Assembly (NCBI RefSeq): GCF_029051645.1
Contig: NZ_JAACFS010000034.1
Location: 1 to 64,000 of the forward strand
DNA length: 64,000 nucleotides
From: Bradyrhizobium sp. CSA112
GTDB taxonomy: Bacteria; Pseudomonadota; Alphaproteobacteria; Rhizobiales; Xanthobacteraceae
Reading direction: 5' to 3'
This document shows, piece by piece, positions 52,259 to 61,478 of this stretch. Positions within the stretch are counted from its first letter, which is position 1. Each line of letters begins with the position of its first letter. Both the position numbers and the translations under genes were made by a program. The notes beneath the pieces were generated by a model. That model had not been told where the DNA came from, searched no databases, and worked only from the letters and a program-made list of their open reading frames with translations.

Positions 52259-53527
52259 ATGAGCAAGACGGAGGCGGCCATCGGCGCGACGACACGATCA
52301 CGGCTTGGCGACGAAATCGTAAGCCGGATCAATCAGCTCGGGGCGATTTCCGAGACTGGCGAGCATCTGGCTCGGATCTTCCTTTCACCCGAACATCGCA
52401 TTGCCGCGGACCTCATTCTGTCATGGATGCGCGACGCCGGCATGGCTGCGCACCTCGACGCCATCGGCAATGTCTGCGGCCGCTATGAGGGCGACCGTCC
52501 GGGGCTGCCGTGCCTGATGCTCGGCTCGCACTACGACACCGTGCGCGACGCCGGCAAATGGGACGGGCCACTCGGTGTGATATCAGCGATTGCGTGCGTC
52601 GCCGATCTGAACCGGCGCGGCGTGCGGCTGCCGTTTGCGATCGAAGTCGTTGGTTTCGCCGACGAAGAGGGCGTGCGTTTTGCCTCCACGCTGCTCGGTA
52701 GCCGGGCCATCGCCGGAACTTTTGATGAAAACGTGCTCAACGCCCGCGATGCGAGCGGCCTCACCATGCGCGAGGCGATGGTGCAGTTCGGGCTAGATCC
52801 CGAACAAATTGGCGCAGCGGCGCGTGCGCGGCGCGAGCTGCATGCCTATGTCGAACTGCACATCGAGCAAGGGCCGGTGCTGGAACAACAGAACCTCCCG
52901 GTCGGCGTGGTGACGGCAATATCGGGCGCCACGCGGCTGACCGCAAACCTCTCTGGAATGGCCGGCCATGCCGGCACGGTGCCGATGGCGCTGCGCCGCG
53001 ATGCGCTGGCGGGCGCCGCCGAATGCATCATCGCGGTCGAGCAGTTATGCAAGGCGGATGGCGCAGGCCTGGTCGGCACCGTCGGCGTCATCGCGGCGAT
53101 GCCCGGCGCGACCAATGTCATTCCGGGGCGGGTATCGTTCACGCTCGACATTCGCGCGCCGGACGATCCGCACCGCAAGCAGGCTGTCGCCGAGATCGTG
53201 CAGCGGATCGAGGCGATCGCGAAACGGCGTGAGCTGTCGCTCCGGATCGACGTCACCCACGAGAACCGCACCGTGCCCTGCGCGCCATGGCTCAAAGCGC
53301 AAATGGCGGAAGCGGTTGCGGGCGAAGCTTATCCCGTGTTCGAACTGCCGAGCGGGGCCGGGCATGACGGCATGGCGATGATCGACATTGCCGATGTCGC
53401 CATGCTGTTTGTGCGCTGCCGCGGCGGCATCAGCCATAATCCGGCCGAGCATGTCGAACCCGCCGATGCCGATGCCGGCGCGCGCGTGCTGCTGCGGTTG
53501 ATCGAAAATTTCCGGCCAAGGAGTTAA
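52259..53527 (+). CDS. M20-family amidohydrolase, probable allantoate amidohydrolase
   Basis: This 422-residue zinc-dependent hydrolase has metal-ligand motifs LGSHYDTVRDAGKWDGPLG, GFADEEGVRF, YVELHIEQGPVLE and late SHNPAEHVEPADAD. The dimerisation-domain motif is MAGHAGTVPM. The set matches AllC/HyuC enzymes. Lying in an allantoin cluster favours allantoate to ureidoglycine plus ammonia and CO2; N-carbamoyl-amino-acid hydrolase is the alternative. ATG 52259 gives the family length. Confidence 0.9.
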   Translation: MSKTEAAIGATTRSRLGDEIVSRINQLGAISETGEHLARIFLSPEHRIAADLILSWMRDAGMAAHLDAIGNVCGRYEGDRPGLPCLMLGSHYDTVRDAGKWDGPLGVISAIACVADLNRRGVRLPFAIEVVGFADEEGVRFASTLLGSRAIAGTFDENVLNARDASGLTMREAMVQFGLDPEQIGAAARARRELHAYVELHIEQGPVLEQQNLPVGVVTAISGATRLTANLSGMAGHAGTVPMALRRDALAGAAECIIAVEQLCKADGAGLVGTVGVIAAMPGATNVIPGRVSFTLDIRAPDDPHRKQAVAEIVQRIEAIAKRRELSLRIDVTHENRTVPCAPWLKAQMAEAVAGEAYPVFELPSGAGHDGMAMIDIADVAMLFVRCRGGISHNPAEHVEPADADAGARVLLRLIENFRPRS

Positions 53528-53705
53528 ACAACGGAAGCGGGCGGCGCAGTGTAGCTGCTGGCTTGCAGCGGATCATGCTCAATGCCAAGATCGAACAAAA
53601 TGACAATTCGATGACAGTCGCCGTGCTTTGGCGGAGAGACGAATCAACCGCGTTTCGCTACCAACGCGTGACCTCGAAGCCCTCGGACATCGATCATCCA
53701 AGCCT

Positions 53706-55076
53706 ATGAATAGTGATATTTCATTTCCGTCACCTCGCGAATACCGATTTTATCAGGGACAGTTTGCGAGCCTCGTTGCCAACGGCATTCAGGCTGTCAA
53801 TTTTCTCAGCGACCGGTTCCTGAGAAGAGCGCATCGCCTGTCGCTGGGAATCGATGAGCTGTACCGGCACGCGGTCGACAGCGCATTTTCGCCGCAGGAA
53901 GCCTTTCTCGTCACGGGGGCGCCGCACGCAACCGCCTATTATCCGCGGGACTTCGCCTGGTTTTATCCCGATGTTCTCGATCCCGAGACCATCATGGATT
54001 CCGACGATGCAATCCGCAGGGTTCGCTTGCTGGAAAAAAGCGTCCGGCTGATGTTGGAGGCCGTTCGTTCCAATGTCGTCACGACCACGATTATTCCGGC
54101 CGGCCGCGACCGCTACATCGGCATCAACTACTTTTCGCTGCCTTCGGATACGCTGTTGGGCATCCTCGCAGGCCTGGAGCAAATCATCCGGGCGGACCAA
54201 AGGTCATCTCCGTATCTGGCGATGTCGCAAGGCGCGCATGCCGGCCGTTTGCTGCTTGCCGAGTATCGCGAGGATCTGAAGAAGGCGATATGTCAACTTG
54301 CGGAAGCGTTGGAGCCGTTCGAGGATGGCGGCGTCGGCGCTTTGCTGTGTGACGTCACCGCACCGCGTTCCGCAGCAACCGATACCCGCGCCGAACGCCA
54401 GCGTTTTGTCACCAATGCATGCGTCTACGCAACTTTCATGCGCGGGATAGAACTCGGGGTGATCGACCGGATCGAATTGGAAGCCGTGCTCGGACGCGAA
54501 CTCTCGAAATACAAAAAGGAGCTGCTCCGGTTGTTCGGAAAACCGGGCTACATCAGGCATGCTTTGCATTCCAGCAGCGAGCCGCCGGCGTCCTCCATTG
54601 CGCTCGATTTCGTCAACGTGCACCGGGGATTTTGGGATTTGAGCGACGCGGGTGAACGCGCGTTGTTCGCGGCAACGACGGATTTGATACTCGCAGAACC
54701 GCGGTTTCGAATACCGGGTACGTCTCACTTCCTGGTGTCCGCGGATAACCCGCTGAACAAGATGATCCACAAGATTGCAGCGCCCGCCTACCAGGGCCGT
54801 TCGTCCTGGCCGACGTTTAACGTCGAATTCGCCGATCGCATGCTGGAGTACGATGAACACTCAGGCGCCGACAGATACAGATCCTGCGCGCAGGACATTT
54901 TGCGTGACATTCGTACCGCGACCGAAACGCACGGCGGGTATCAGGAACTGCTGTCGGAAAAAGGTCTCAAATATCGCACGTGGGCCTATCAGGGCGCCGT
55001 CGCTCACTCCTGGTTTCCGCGTTTCCTTTCTGTCTGGAGTAGGGCATTCGGGACCCCGCTACTTAACGGCAACTAG
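53706..55076 (+). CDS. Six-hairpin-glycosidase-like protein of unknown substrate
   Basis: This protein of about 456 residues has no signal peptide. The stretch ATAYYPRDFAWFYPDVLDPE followed by repeated long helices, and the end YRTWAYQGAVAHSWFPRF, resemble alpha/alpha six-hairpin glycoside hydrolases (GH15/debranching type). The RDF-W motif could contribute an acidic residue. I cannot assign a family with certainty. It lies inside the purine block but shows no link to purines. ATG 53706 is chosen; a longer N-terminus from 53628 is possible but poorly supported. Confidence 0.6.
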   Translation: MNSDISFPSPREYRFYQGQFASLVANGIQAVNFLSDRFLRRAHRLSLGIDELYRHAVDSAFSPQEAFLVTGAPHATAYYPRDFAWFYPDVLDPETIMDSDDAIRRVRLLEKSVRLMLEAVRSNVVTTTIIPAGRDRYIGINYFSLPSDTLLGILAGLEQIIRADQRSSPYLAMSQGAHAGRLLLAEYREDLKKAICQLAEALEPFEDGGVGALLCDVTAPRSAATDTRAERQRFVTNACVYATFMRGIELGVIDRIELEAVLGRELSKYKKELLRLFGKPGYIRHALHSSSEPPASSIALDFVNVHRGFWDLSDAGERALFAATTDLILAEPRFRIPGTSHFLVSADNPLNKMIHKIAAPAYQGRSSWPTFNVEFADRMLEYDEHSGADRYRSCAQDILRDIRTATETHGGYQELLSEKGLKYRTWAYQGAVAHSWFPRFLSVWSRAFGTPLLNGN

Positions 55077-55375
55077 CGCGCTTTCCAGCGAAGTGTGGGT
55101 CGGACGAAGCGAGAGCTGCCCCTGCAGCCACCATAGTCCGGTGCCGAGCTCAATTCTGTTTCTGAGCGGCAGGCACAATCTCGATTTGCTCAGTTAATGA
55201 GCAGATGCACGTCCGGAAGCGCTGGTCGGACCGTAAGCCGTCACCGTACCGGCGATCATCAAATTGAAAACACGCCGGATTTCGTCGCTGCCGATCGCCT
55301 GACGCCATTGTACACAATGGCACGCGCCTTGCTTGACTTCTACCGAAGAGTTCTCTCGTTCGGGGCGCGTACGTC
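55077..55375. other. 299-base leader of the cysteine-hydrolase/permease operon
   Basis: No gene is seen. The region contains a 16-base inverted repeat at 55305-55320. Just after it, a cttgact tract lies about 45 bases before the hydrolase start; this is the likely promoter zone. Confidence 0.45.
55305..55320. promoter_or_regulatory. GntR-type operator upstream of cysteine hydrolase
   Basis: The sequence ccattgtacacaatgg has 7-base arms around two central bases. The ttgt-n2-acaa core is typical of GntR/FCD repressor sites. It lies 55 bases before the hydrolase gene. Confidence 0.6.
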
Positions 55376-56086
55376 ATGGCGAACTTAGCAAAGCTCGCAG
55401 CGGAGCCGGAGCCGATCGAGCTCGACTGGGCGGCGACCGCGCTTCTCATCATCGACATGCAGCGCGATTTCATGGAGCCGGGCGGCTTTGGCGAGACGCT
55501 CGGCAATGACGTCAGCCAGCTCGCGCGGGCGGTGAAGCCGATCGCCGCGGTGCTGGATGCGGCGCGTGCGGCCGGCATGCTGGTCATTCATACCCGCGAG
55601 GGCCATCTGCCCGATCTTTCCGACGCGCCGCCGGCCAAGGTCGAGCGCGGCGCGCCGTCCTTGCGCATCGGCGATCCCGGGCCGATGGGGCGCATCCTCA
55701 TTCGCGGCGAGGCCGGCCACGACATCATTCCCGAACTCTATCCGCTCGACAGCGAGATCGTGATCGACAAGCCCGGCAAGGGCGCGTTCTACGCCACCGA
55801 ACTCGGCGACGTGTTGCAGCGCTACGGCATCGACAATTTGCTGGTCTGCGGCGTCACCACCGAGGTCTGCGTCAACACCACGGTGCGCGAGGCCAACGAC
55901 CGCGGCTATCGCTGCGTGGTGCTGGCTGATGGCTGCGCATCCTATTTTCCAGAGTTTCACGAGATTGGCCTGAAGATGATCAAGGCCCAGGGCGGCATTT
56001 TCGGCTGGGTCTCCGACTCGGCCGCCGTGCTGGATGCACTTTTACCGCAGATTCCAAAAGCGGCAGTAGCGGGGGCATCACGATGA
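55376..56086 (+). CDS. Isochorismatase-like cysteine hydrolase
   Basis: This 236-residue protein has the full catalytic triad of the family: aspartate in LLIIDMQRDFMEPGGF, lysine in IDKPGKGAFYATEL and cysteine in CGVTTEVCVNTTVREA (about residue 164). Related enzymes hydrolyse ureidoacrylate, biuret, N-carbamoylsarcosine and similar amides. Coupling by ATGA overlap to a nucleobase-type permease suggests an imported ureide or ring-opened heterocycle as substrate. The exact compound is unknown. Confidence 0.88.
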   Translation: MANLAKLAAEPEPIELDWAATALLIIDMQRDFMEPGGFGETLGNDVSQLARAVKPIAAVLDAARAAGMLVIHTREGHLPDLSDAPPAKVERGAPSLRIGDPGPMGRILIRGEAGHDIIPELYPLDSEIVIDKPGKGAFYATELGDVLQRYGIDNLLVCGVTTEVCVNTTVREANDRGYRCVVLADGCASYFPEFHEIGLKMIKAQGGIFGWVSDSAAVLDALLPQIPKAAVAGASR

Positions 56087-57741
56087 GCACGAGCGTGACG
56101 GGGACAGCAGGCGCTTCAGGATTCAAGCCGGCCTTGTGGACGCCGGGCGACTGGAACGCGTTGTTCGGTTTCGGCACCAACATTCTCGTCAACATGCTGG
56201 TGCTGACCGGGCTGTTGCGTTTCGTGCTGAAGATGCCTGATAGCATCGTGTTCGGCCGCATCCTGCCGGCGCTCGGCCTGATGATGTGCCTCTCCACCTT
56301 TTACTACGCCTACCTCGCCTACAGGCTGGCGCAGAAAACCGGCCGCAACGACGTCTGTGCGCTTCCGTCGGGCGTCAGCGTGCCGCACATGTTCATCGTC
56401 ACCTTCGTGATCATGCTGCCGATCACGCTCAAAACCGGCGACCCCATCAAAGGCTGGTCGGCGGGTCTCGTCTGGGTGTTCTTCCAGAGCTTTATCCTGA
56501 TGATCGGCGGCTTCATCGCGCCGTATATCCGCAAGATCACCCCGCGCGCTGCGCTGCTCGGCACGCTCGCCGGCGTCTCCGTCACCTTCATCTCGATGCG
56601 CCCGGCGCTGGAGATGTATATGACGCCGCAGATCGGGCTCATCTGCTTTGCCATCATCCTGGTGAGTTGGTTCGGCGGTGTGAAATACCCGCGAGGGATT
56701 CCCGCAGGCCTCGTCGCCATTACGGCCGGCATGATCATCGCCTGGGGATCGAATCTTTTCGGTCTCGGGCTCGGCGGGTTGAGCCTGAAGGGCGTTGGCG
56801 ATGCCTTTGCCAATTTCGGCTTCTCGGTGCCGTTACCTGCCATCGGTCATGTGTTCTCCGGCTTCGAATTCCTCGGCATCATCCTGGTGACCGCGATCCC
56901 GTTCGGCATCTACGATCTCGTTGAAGCCATGGATAACGTCGAGAGTGCGGAGGCGGCCGGCGACGAATTTCCGACCACACGCGTGCTGACGGCAGACGGC
57001 GTCGTCAGCCTGATCGGCTGCCTGATGGGCAATCCCTTCATCAACGCGGTCTATATCGGCCATCCCGGCTGGAAAGCGATGGGCGGCCGGATCGGCTATT
57101 CGGCGGCAACGGGTTTGATGGTGGTGCTGCTGAGTTGGTTCGGCATCATCTCGGTGCTGCTCGCCCTGGTGCCTGTTGTCGCGATCTCGCCGATCCTGCT
57201 CTATATCGGCATGCTGATCGGCGCACAGGCATTCCAGAGCACGCCGGTCAAGCATGCGCCGGCGATCGTGCTGGCGCTGACGCCACATCTTGCGGCGTGG
57301 GCAAAACTGCAGGTCGACACCATGCTCGGTGCGACAGTGACGGCGGCGCAGACCGTCGGCGGTCTCGCCGCCGACAAGGTCGATGCGGTCAAGGCCGCGG
57401 CGATTTCCTCGCTGCCGCAGCAGGGCGTGCTCTATCACGGGCTGGAAGTCATGGGCGGCGGCTCGATCCTCGCCGGCCTCGTGCTCGGCGCGATCGGCGT
57501 GTTCGTGATCGAGCGCGATTTCCTCAAGGCATCAGCCTTCGCGTTGGCCGGTGCCGTCTTGACCTATTTCGGCTTCATGCACGGCGAGGCCGTCGGCATC
57601 GGTGGCGGGCTCGGCGTGACGCCGGGCGTGGCGCTGGCCTATGCCGTGATGGCGGCGGGGCTGTTCGCGCTGGCGAGGAAGAGCGCGAGCGTTGCCTATC
57701 GTTCGCATGCGGAAGTGCCGGTTGCGGCGCCGGCAGAGTGA
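56083..57741 (+). CDS. NCS2/AzgA-like permease
   Basis: This 552-residue membrane protein has about 12-14 segments. Landmarks are DWNALFGFGTNILVNMLVL, PSGVSVPHMFIVTFVIML, IPFGIYDLVEAMDNVESAEA and GNPFINAVYIGHPGWKAMGG, a pattern of xanthine/uracil/adenine-permease relatives. An insertion of about 50 residues (AKLQVDTMLGATVTAAQTVG onward) is unusual. The start overlaps the hydrolase stop, and a strong terminator follows. It probably imports the hydrolase substrate. Confidence 0.85.
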   Translation: MSTSVTGTAGASGFKPALWTPGDWNALFGFGTNILVNMLVLTGLLRFVLKMPDSIVFGRILPALGLMMCLSTFYYAYLAYRLAQKTGRNDVCALPSGVSVPHMFIVTFVIMLPITLKTGDPIKGWSAGLVWVFFQSFILMIGGFIAPYIRKITPRAALLGTLAGVSVTFISMRPALEMYMTPQIGLICFAIILVSWFGGVKYPRGIPAGLVAITAGMIIAWGSNLFGLGLGGLSLKGVGDAFANFGFSVPLPAIGHVFSGFEFLGIILVTAIPFGIYDLVEAMDNVESAEAAGDEFPTTRVLTADGVVSLIGCLMGNPFINAVYIGHPGWKAMGGRIGYSAATGLMVVLLSWFGIISVLLALVPVVAISPILLYIGMLIGAQAFQSTPVKHAPAIVLALTPHLAAWAKLQVDTMLGATVTAAQTVGGLAADKVDAVKAAAISSLPQQGVLYHGLEVMGGGSILAGLVLGAIGVFVIERDFLKASAFALAGAVLTYFGFMHGEAVGIGGGLGVTPGVALAYAVMAAGLFALARKSASVAYRSHAEVPVAAPAE

Positions 57742-57779
57742 TCGCTGGCGGCAGGTCCGCAATGATCTGACGTCGTGTG

Positions 57780-57820
57780 AAATTGCGCCGCAGAAACCGC
57801 CGCGGCGCAATTTTCATTTT
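57780..57820 (+). terminator. Rho-independent terminator after the NCS2/AzgA-like permease
   Basis: A perfect 12-base stem, aaattgcgccgc/gcggcgcaattt, with a 10-base loop is followed by ttcatttt. It is the clearest terminator in the window. Confidence 0.88.
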
Positions 57821-57924
57821 GCGAGCACGAGCAGGGTGCCGCTACCAGCGGAGAAACCCGTTGCAATCCGAGTCATATAGTGTACCATAAGTACATTAAA
57901 TGCATCGCTCGGAAACGGTCTTTG

Positions 57925-58941
57925 ATGCCCGGCGCCGACTATCAAATCTTTGAAGCCGGAGACGTCGAACTTCAGTCGGGCACCGCGTTTCCGGCGATGC
58001 AGCTCGCGTACAAGACCTATGGCGCGCTGAACGCGCGAAAGGACAATGTGATTGTCTATCCGACGTCCTTCAGCGCACAGCACAGCGATATCGAATGGCT
58101 GATCCAGCGTGGCGGCGCGCTGGACCCAGATCGCTACTTCATCGTCATTCCGAATCTGTTCGGCAGCGGCCTGTCTTCATCGCCGTCCAATTGCGATGTC
58201 ACGCCGTTTCCAGCCATCAGCTATCATGACGCAGTCGCGGTGCAGCGCCGCCTTCTCGAAGAGCAATTCGGCATTTCAAGGATCGCGCTGGTCTATGGCT
58301 GGTCGATGGGCGGCATGCAGGCCTATCACTGGGCAGCCTGTCATCCCGATATGGTGGAACGGGCGGCGGTTGTTTGCGGCAGCGCCAGATGCTCGCCGTA
58401 CAATCACGTGTTTCTCGAGGGCGTGAAGACGGCGCTGACGGCGGACCCGGCCTGGCAGGATGGCCGTTTTGTTGCCAGGCCCGTCGCCGGCCTTCAGGCG
58501 ATGGGACGCGTCTATGCGGGGTGGGCGATGTCGCACGCCTATTACCGGGATGAGGTCTGGCGCGAGGCCGGATTCACAAACCTTGAGGATTACCTGGCGC
58601 GATCGTGGGACGTCGCCTTCGCGCGGCGTGACGCCAATGATCTTCTGGCGCAGATCGGCATCTGGCAGCGCGGCGATATCAGCCAATGTCCGGAATTCGG
58701 TGGTGACATGAACCGCGCACTGGCCGCGATCAGGGCGCATGTGTTGCTGATGCCGGGCCAGACGGATCGCTATTTCGACATGCGCGACAACGAGGCCGAG
58801 CTCGGCCGCCTCGTCAATGCAAAGTCGGCCGAACTCCATCCGATTCCCTCGATCCACGGGCACCGGGCCGGAAACCCCATCAACAATCCCAGAGATCGCG
58901 ACTTCATCAACGCCGAAATCTCGGCGCTGCTGCAGCGTTGA
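57925..58941 (+). CDS. MetX-like alpha/beta hydrolase (homoserine O-acetyltransferase family)
   Basis: This protein of about 338 residues has LAYKTYGALNARKDNVIVYP near the start, the nucleophile elbow VYGWSMGGMQAYHWA (about residue 126), and late aspartate and histidine in LMPGQTDRYF and SIHGHRAGN. True MetX proteins have a longer lid and acetyl-CoA features. This one resembles the hydrolase-like subgroup, and its reaction is uncertain. ATG 57925 fits the family; an upstream in-frame ATG adds 15 unlikely residues. Confidence 0.8.
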   Translation: MPGADYQIFEAGDVELQSGTAFPAMQLAYKTYGALNARKDNVIVYPTSFSAQHSDIEWLIQRGGALDPDRYFIVIPNLFGSGLSSSPSNCDVTPFPAISYHDAVAVQRRLLEEQFGISRIALVYGWSMGGMQAYHWAACHPDMVERAAVVCGSARCSPYNHVFLEGVKTALTADPAWQDGRFVARPVAGLQAMGRVYAGWAMSHAYYRDEVWREAGFTNLEDYLARSWDVAFARRDANDLLAQIGIWQRGDISQCPEFGGDMNRALAAIRAHVLLMPGQTDRYFDMRDNEAELGRLVNAKSAELHPIPSIHGHRAGNPINNPRDRDFINAEISALLQR

Positions 58942-58965
58942 ATCATCCCGGAGGCGTTAGCGACC

Positions 58966-59925
58966 ATGAGCACAGCAATTACCGCAACGGGAGAGAAGCC
59001 GCTGACTTCGGCCGAGCTGCGCGCATTATCGGTGCGGTCGAACCTGCCCGGCATCATTCGCGCAGCCAGCCACTACGGCGCAATCGGCGTTTTCGGCACG
59101 CTGATCTGGCTCGTCGCCTCGACCTATGGCCCGCACTGGGCGATGCCGCTGATCGTCGTGCAAGGCTATTTCGTCGCCTTCCTGTTCATGGTCGTGCACG
59201 AGACCGCTCACAAGACAGCCTTTCGGACCCGCGCGCTCAATCTCGTATTCGGTCATCTGTCTTCATTCGCGATCGGGCTGCCTTACGAATATTACTGCCT
59301 GTTCCATTGGGACCACCACCGCTACACGCAGGATCCGGAGCGGGATCCCGAACTGCTGGTTGGCCCGATGCCCGCCTCGGATACGGAGCTTGCGATTGCC
59401 TATAGCGGTCTTCGGCAGGTCGCCTTCCGGGTAGGGCTGATGCTTCGCCATGCCTTCACCGGCAACGCCTCCGCCCCCTGGATTCCGGAAGCCAAGCGCC
59501 CCATCGTCGTGAAGGAAGCGCGGCTCTATGTCGCCGGCTACGTCGTGCTGCTGCTCGGCTCATTCGCGCTCCACACGGCGCTGCTGCTCTGGGTCTGGAT
59601 CGTTCCCCTGATCGTCGGCCAGCTATTCCTGCGTCCCTATCTCTATGCCGAACACACCGGCTGTGAGCGAACGCGCAGCGCCTTCCAAAATACGCGTACG
59701 ACCTATACCGGCATGGTCATGAAGTGGTTTGCGTGGAATATGCCCTACCATGTCGAGCATCACGCCTATCCTTCGATCCCGTTTCATGCGCTGCCGAGGC
59801 TGAACCAGATTGTCGACGGGCGGATTGTGTTCCGGGGCAGGGGCTATCTGGCCGTGACCCGCGAGACTTGGGCCTGGTTCCGACGCCAGCGGCATGGCTG
59901 TGCCCAAGGCGTCAGCGGCTCTTGA
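58966..59925 (+). CDS. Membrane fatty acid desaturase family protein
   Basis: This 319-residue di-iron membrane enzyme has all three histidine boxes: HETAHKTAF (about 79), FHWDHHRYTQDP (about 113) and MPYHVEHHAYPSIPF (about 260). Four membrane segments lie between them. It may introduce a double bond or hydroxyl into a lipid or alkyl substrate. Its 3' end overlaps the convergent TetR gene by 14 bases. Confidence 0.9.
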   Translation: MSTAITATGEKPLTSAELRALSVRSNLPGIIRAASHYGAIGVFGTLIWLVASTYGPHWAMPLIVVQGYFVAFLFMVVHETAHKTAFRTRALNLVFGHLSSFAIGLPYEYYCLFHWDHHRYTQDPERDPELLVGPMPASDTELAIAYSGLRQVAFRVGLMLRHAFTGNASAPWIPEAKRPIVVKEARLYVAGYVVLLLGSFALHTALLLWVWIVPLIVGQLFLRPYLYAEHTGCERTRSAFQNTRTTYTGMVMKWFAWNMPYHVEHHAYPSIPFHALPRLNQIVDGRIVFRGRGYLAVTRETWAWFRRQRHGCAQGVSGS

Positions 59926-60523
59926 TCATCAGCAGGGTGTCGACGAGATTGCGGGCCTGCACCGGCGAGATGGGCTTGATGCCGAAGATGTAGCGGTAGA
60001 ACAGGCTGCCATAGATCGCGTCGTACAGGTCCTCCGGCGTCCCGGCGGCGCCAATACTTCCGTCCTGCTGGCCGGCGGCGATCAATTCGACCAGGGCTGT
60101 CCTTCGATATCGGAGATAGCGCTCGTAGAAGATCTCCGCCGAGCCAGTGTTCGAGATGCATTCAGAGATCACCGCGAGCTGTACCCTGCCAAACTCACCC
60201 TGCAGCGCTTTGGCATAGGCTGCGGCATGGTTTCTCAGGCGGTCTGCCGGCGCGCCGGTACTCGGCAGCGGCAGCATCAACGAAGCGTGGTTGAGGAACG
60301 CGTCGATCAGGAGCGCCTCGCGCGACGGCCACCATTTGTAGATGGTCATCTTTGAGACACTGGAGTGTCGTGCGACCGCGTCGATGCTGGTGGCGGCCAG
60401 ACCCGTGGTGGCCATCAGCGTGTAGGCGCTTTGCAGAATGGCGTTGGTGGTCTCAGCAGAACGCGGGCGACCACGGCGGATTGCCGCCGTATCGCTATCC
60501 GCTTCGATCTTGCCGTTCGCCAT
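59912..60523 (-). CDS. TetR family transcriptional regulator
   Basis: This 203-residue protein has an N-terminal HTH, GLAATSIDAVARHSSVSKMT followed by IYKWWPSREALLIDAF, and a helical ligand domain. It is convergent with the desaturase and upstream of nothing obvious on its strand. It may control the desaturase or the VOC gene that reads into it. Confidence 0.9.
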   Translation of the reverse strand: MANGKIEADSDTAAIRRGRPRSAETTNAILQSAYTLMATTGLAATSIDAVARHSSVSKMTIYKWWPSREALLIDAFLNHASLMLPLPSTGAPADRLRNHAAAYAKALQGEFGRVQLAVISECISNTGSAEIFYERYLRYRRTALVELIAAGQQDGSIGAAGTPEDLYDAIYGSLFYRYIFGIKPISPVQARNLVDTLLMIKSR

Positions 60524-60553
60524 GTTCCGGCTTCCCTGATGCAGCGCGGCCGG

Positions 60554-61408
60554 CTACCCCTTCACGAACGCCAGCATCGTCCCGTTGCCTTCAGCCGGCG
60601 GAACCACCACGCCGCCCGCGCTCTTCACCCCGGTCGCACCCAGCGCCTTCTCTGCCGCTGCGACATCGGCCACGATCACGAGCCCCGCGCCGCCGCGTTC
60701 GGGCAGGCCGGCCAGCGGGACGTCAGGGTAGCGTGTGCCGAGCTGGGTCTTTGTCAGGAATATGAAGTCGGCGCGGTCGCCGCCTGAGGGGACCGCAATG
60801 ACGCCGTCCGGTTCGACCATTGCCTCACGATCGATCATGCTCGCGAGTTGCGCGGCGTCATCCGCCGGCTCCGGGGTGATGATCAGCACCTGCTTCAGGC
60901 GCTTGGCCCCGTTGGGGTGCTTCATCAATTCGGGAATCCAAACCGTCTCGCGCGTCTTGTGTTGGCAGGCAAACATGCGAACGCCGCCCGGCGCTTCCGC
61001 CGTCGGCCATTGGAACGTGCGAAACTTGGCCGCTGATATCGTGCCATCCGGCATCGTCACCGGACGTTCGAAATCGGTCGGTCCAATCGGCGGATAGCCG
61101 CGCGCGCGAATTTCTTCCGCGCCTTCGGCGGAATCCACCGCCGTGAACGCGATGCGCTCGATGCCTTCGCCATTCTTTTCCAGATATGTCCGCGCCGGAG
61201 CATTATGTTCCGTCGGCGTCAGCACGCCCAGCAATTCCATATAGTCGGGGTCGAACATGATGGTGTAGTTGCCCGATCCCATATGTGCGCTGTGGATGCC
61301 GCGCGGCGACACGGTGAAGCCGAGCCGCTTGTAGTTTTCGGCGGCTTTGTCGAGATCTTTCACCATGACCACGGCGTGATCGATTCCGATGATGTTTTTG
61401 AGTGCCAC
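60554..61408 (-). CDS. VOC-superfamily (glyoxalase-like) protein
   Basis: This 284-residue protein has two betaalphabetabetabeta modules: the first begins IGIDHAVVMVKDLDKAAENY, and the second follows KQVLIITPEP. It resembles the Glyoxalase_3 group. The histidine in GIDHAVV and glutamate in YMELLGV could bind a metal. Members include dioxygenases, isomerases and resistance proteins, and the substrate is unknown. It is divergent from the FAD oxidoreductase. Confidence 0.82.
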   Translation of the reverse strand: MALKNIIGIDHAVVMVKDLDKAAENYKRLGFTVSPRGIHSAHMGSGNYTIMFDPDYMELLGVLTPTEHNAPARTYLEKNGEGIERIAFTAVDSAEGAEEIRARGYPPIGPTDFERPVTMPDGTISAAKFRTFQWPTAEAPGGVRMFACQHKTRETVWIPELMKHPNGAKRLKQVLIITPEPADDAAQLASMIDREAMVEPDGVIAVPSGGDRADFIFLTKTQLGTRYPDVPLAGLPERGGAGLVIVADVAAAEKALGATGVKSAGGVVVPPAEGNGTMLAFVKG

Positions 61409-61478
61409 TCTTTTGTTCCCTGAGGCTCGTTAGCGGACTAAGCTAATCAGAACGATCAGTTGCCTGCAAGAAAGGATC

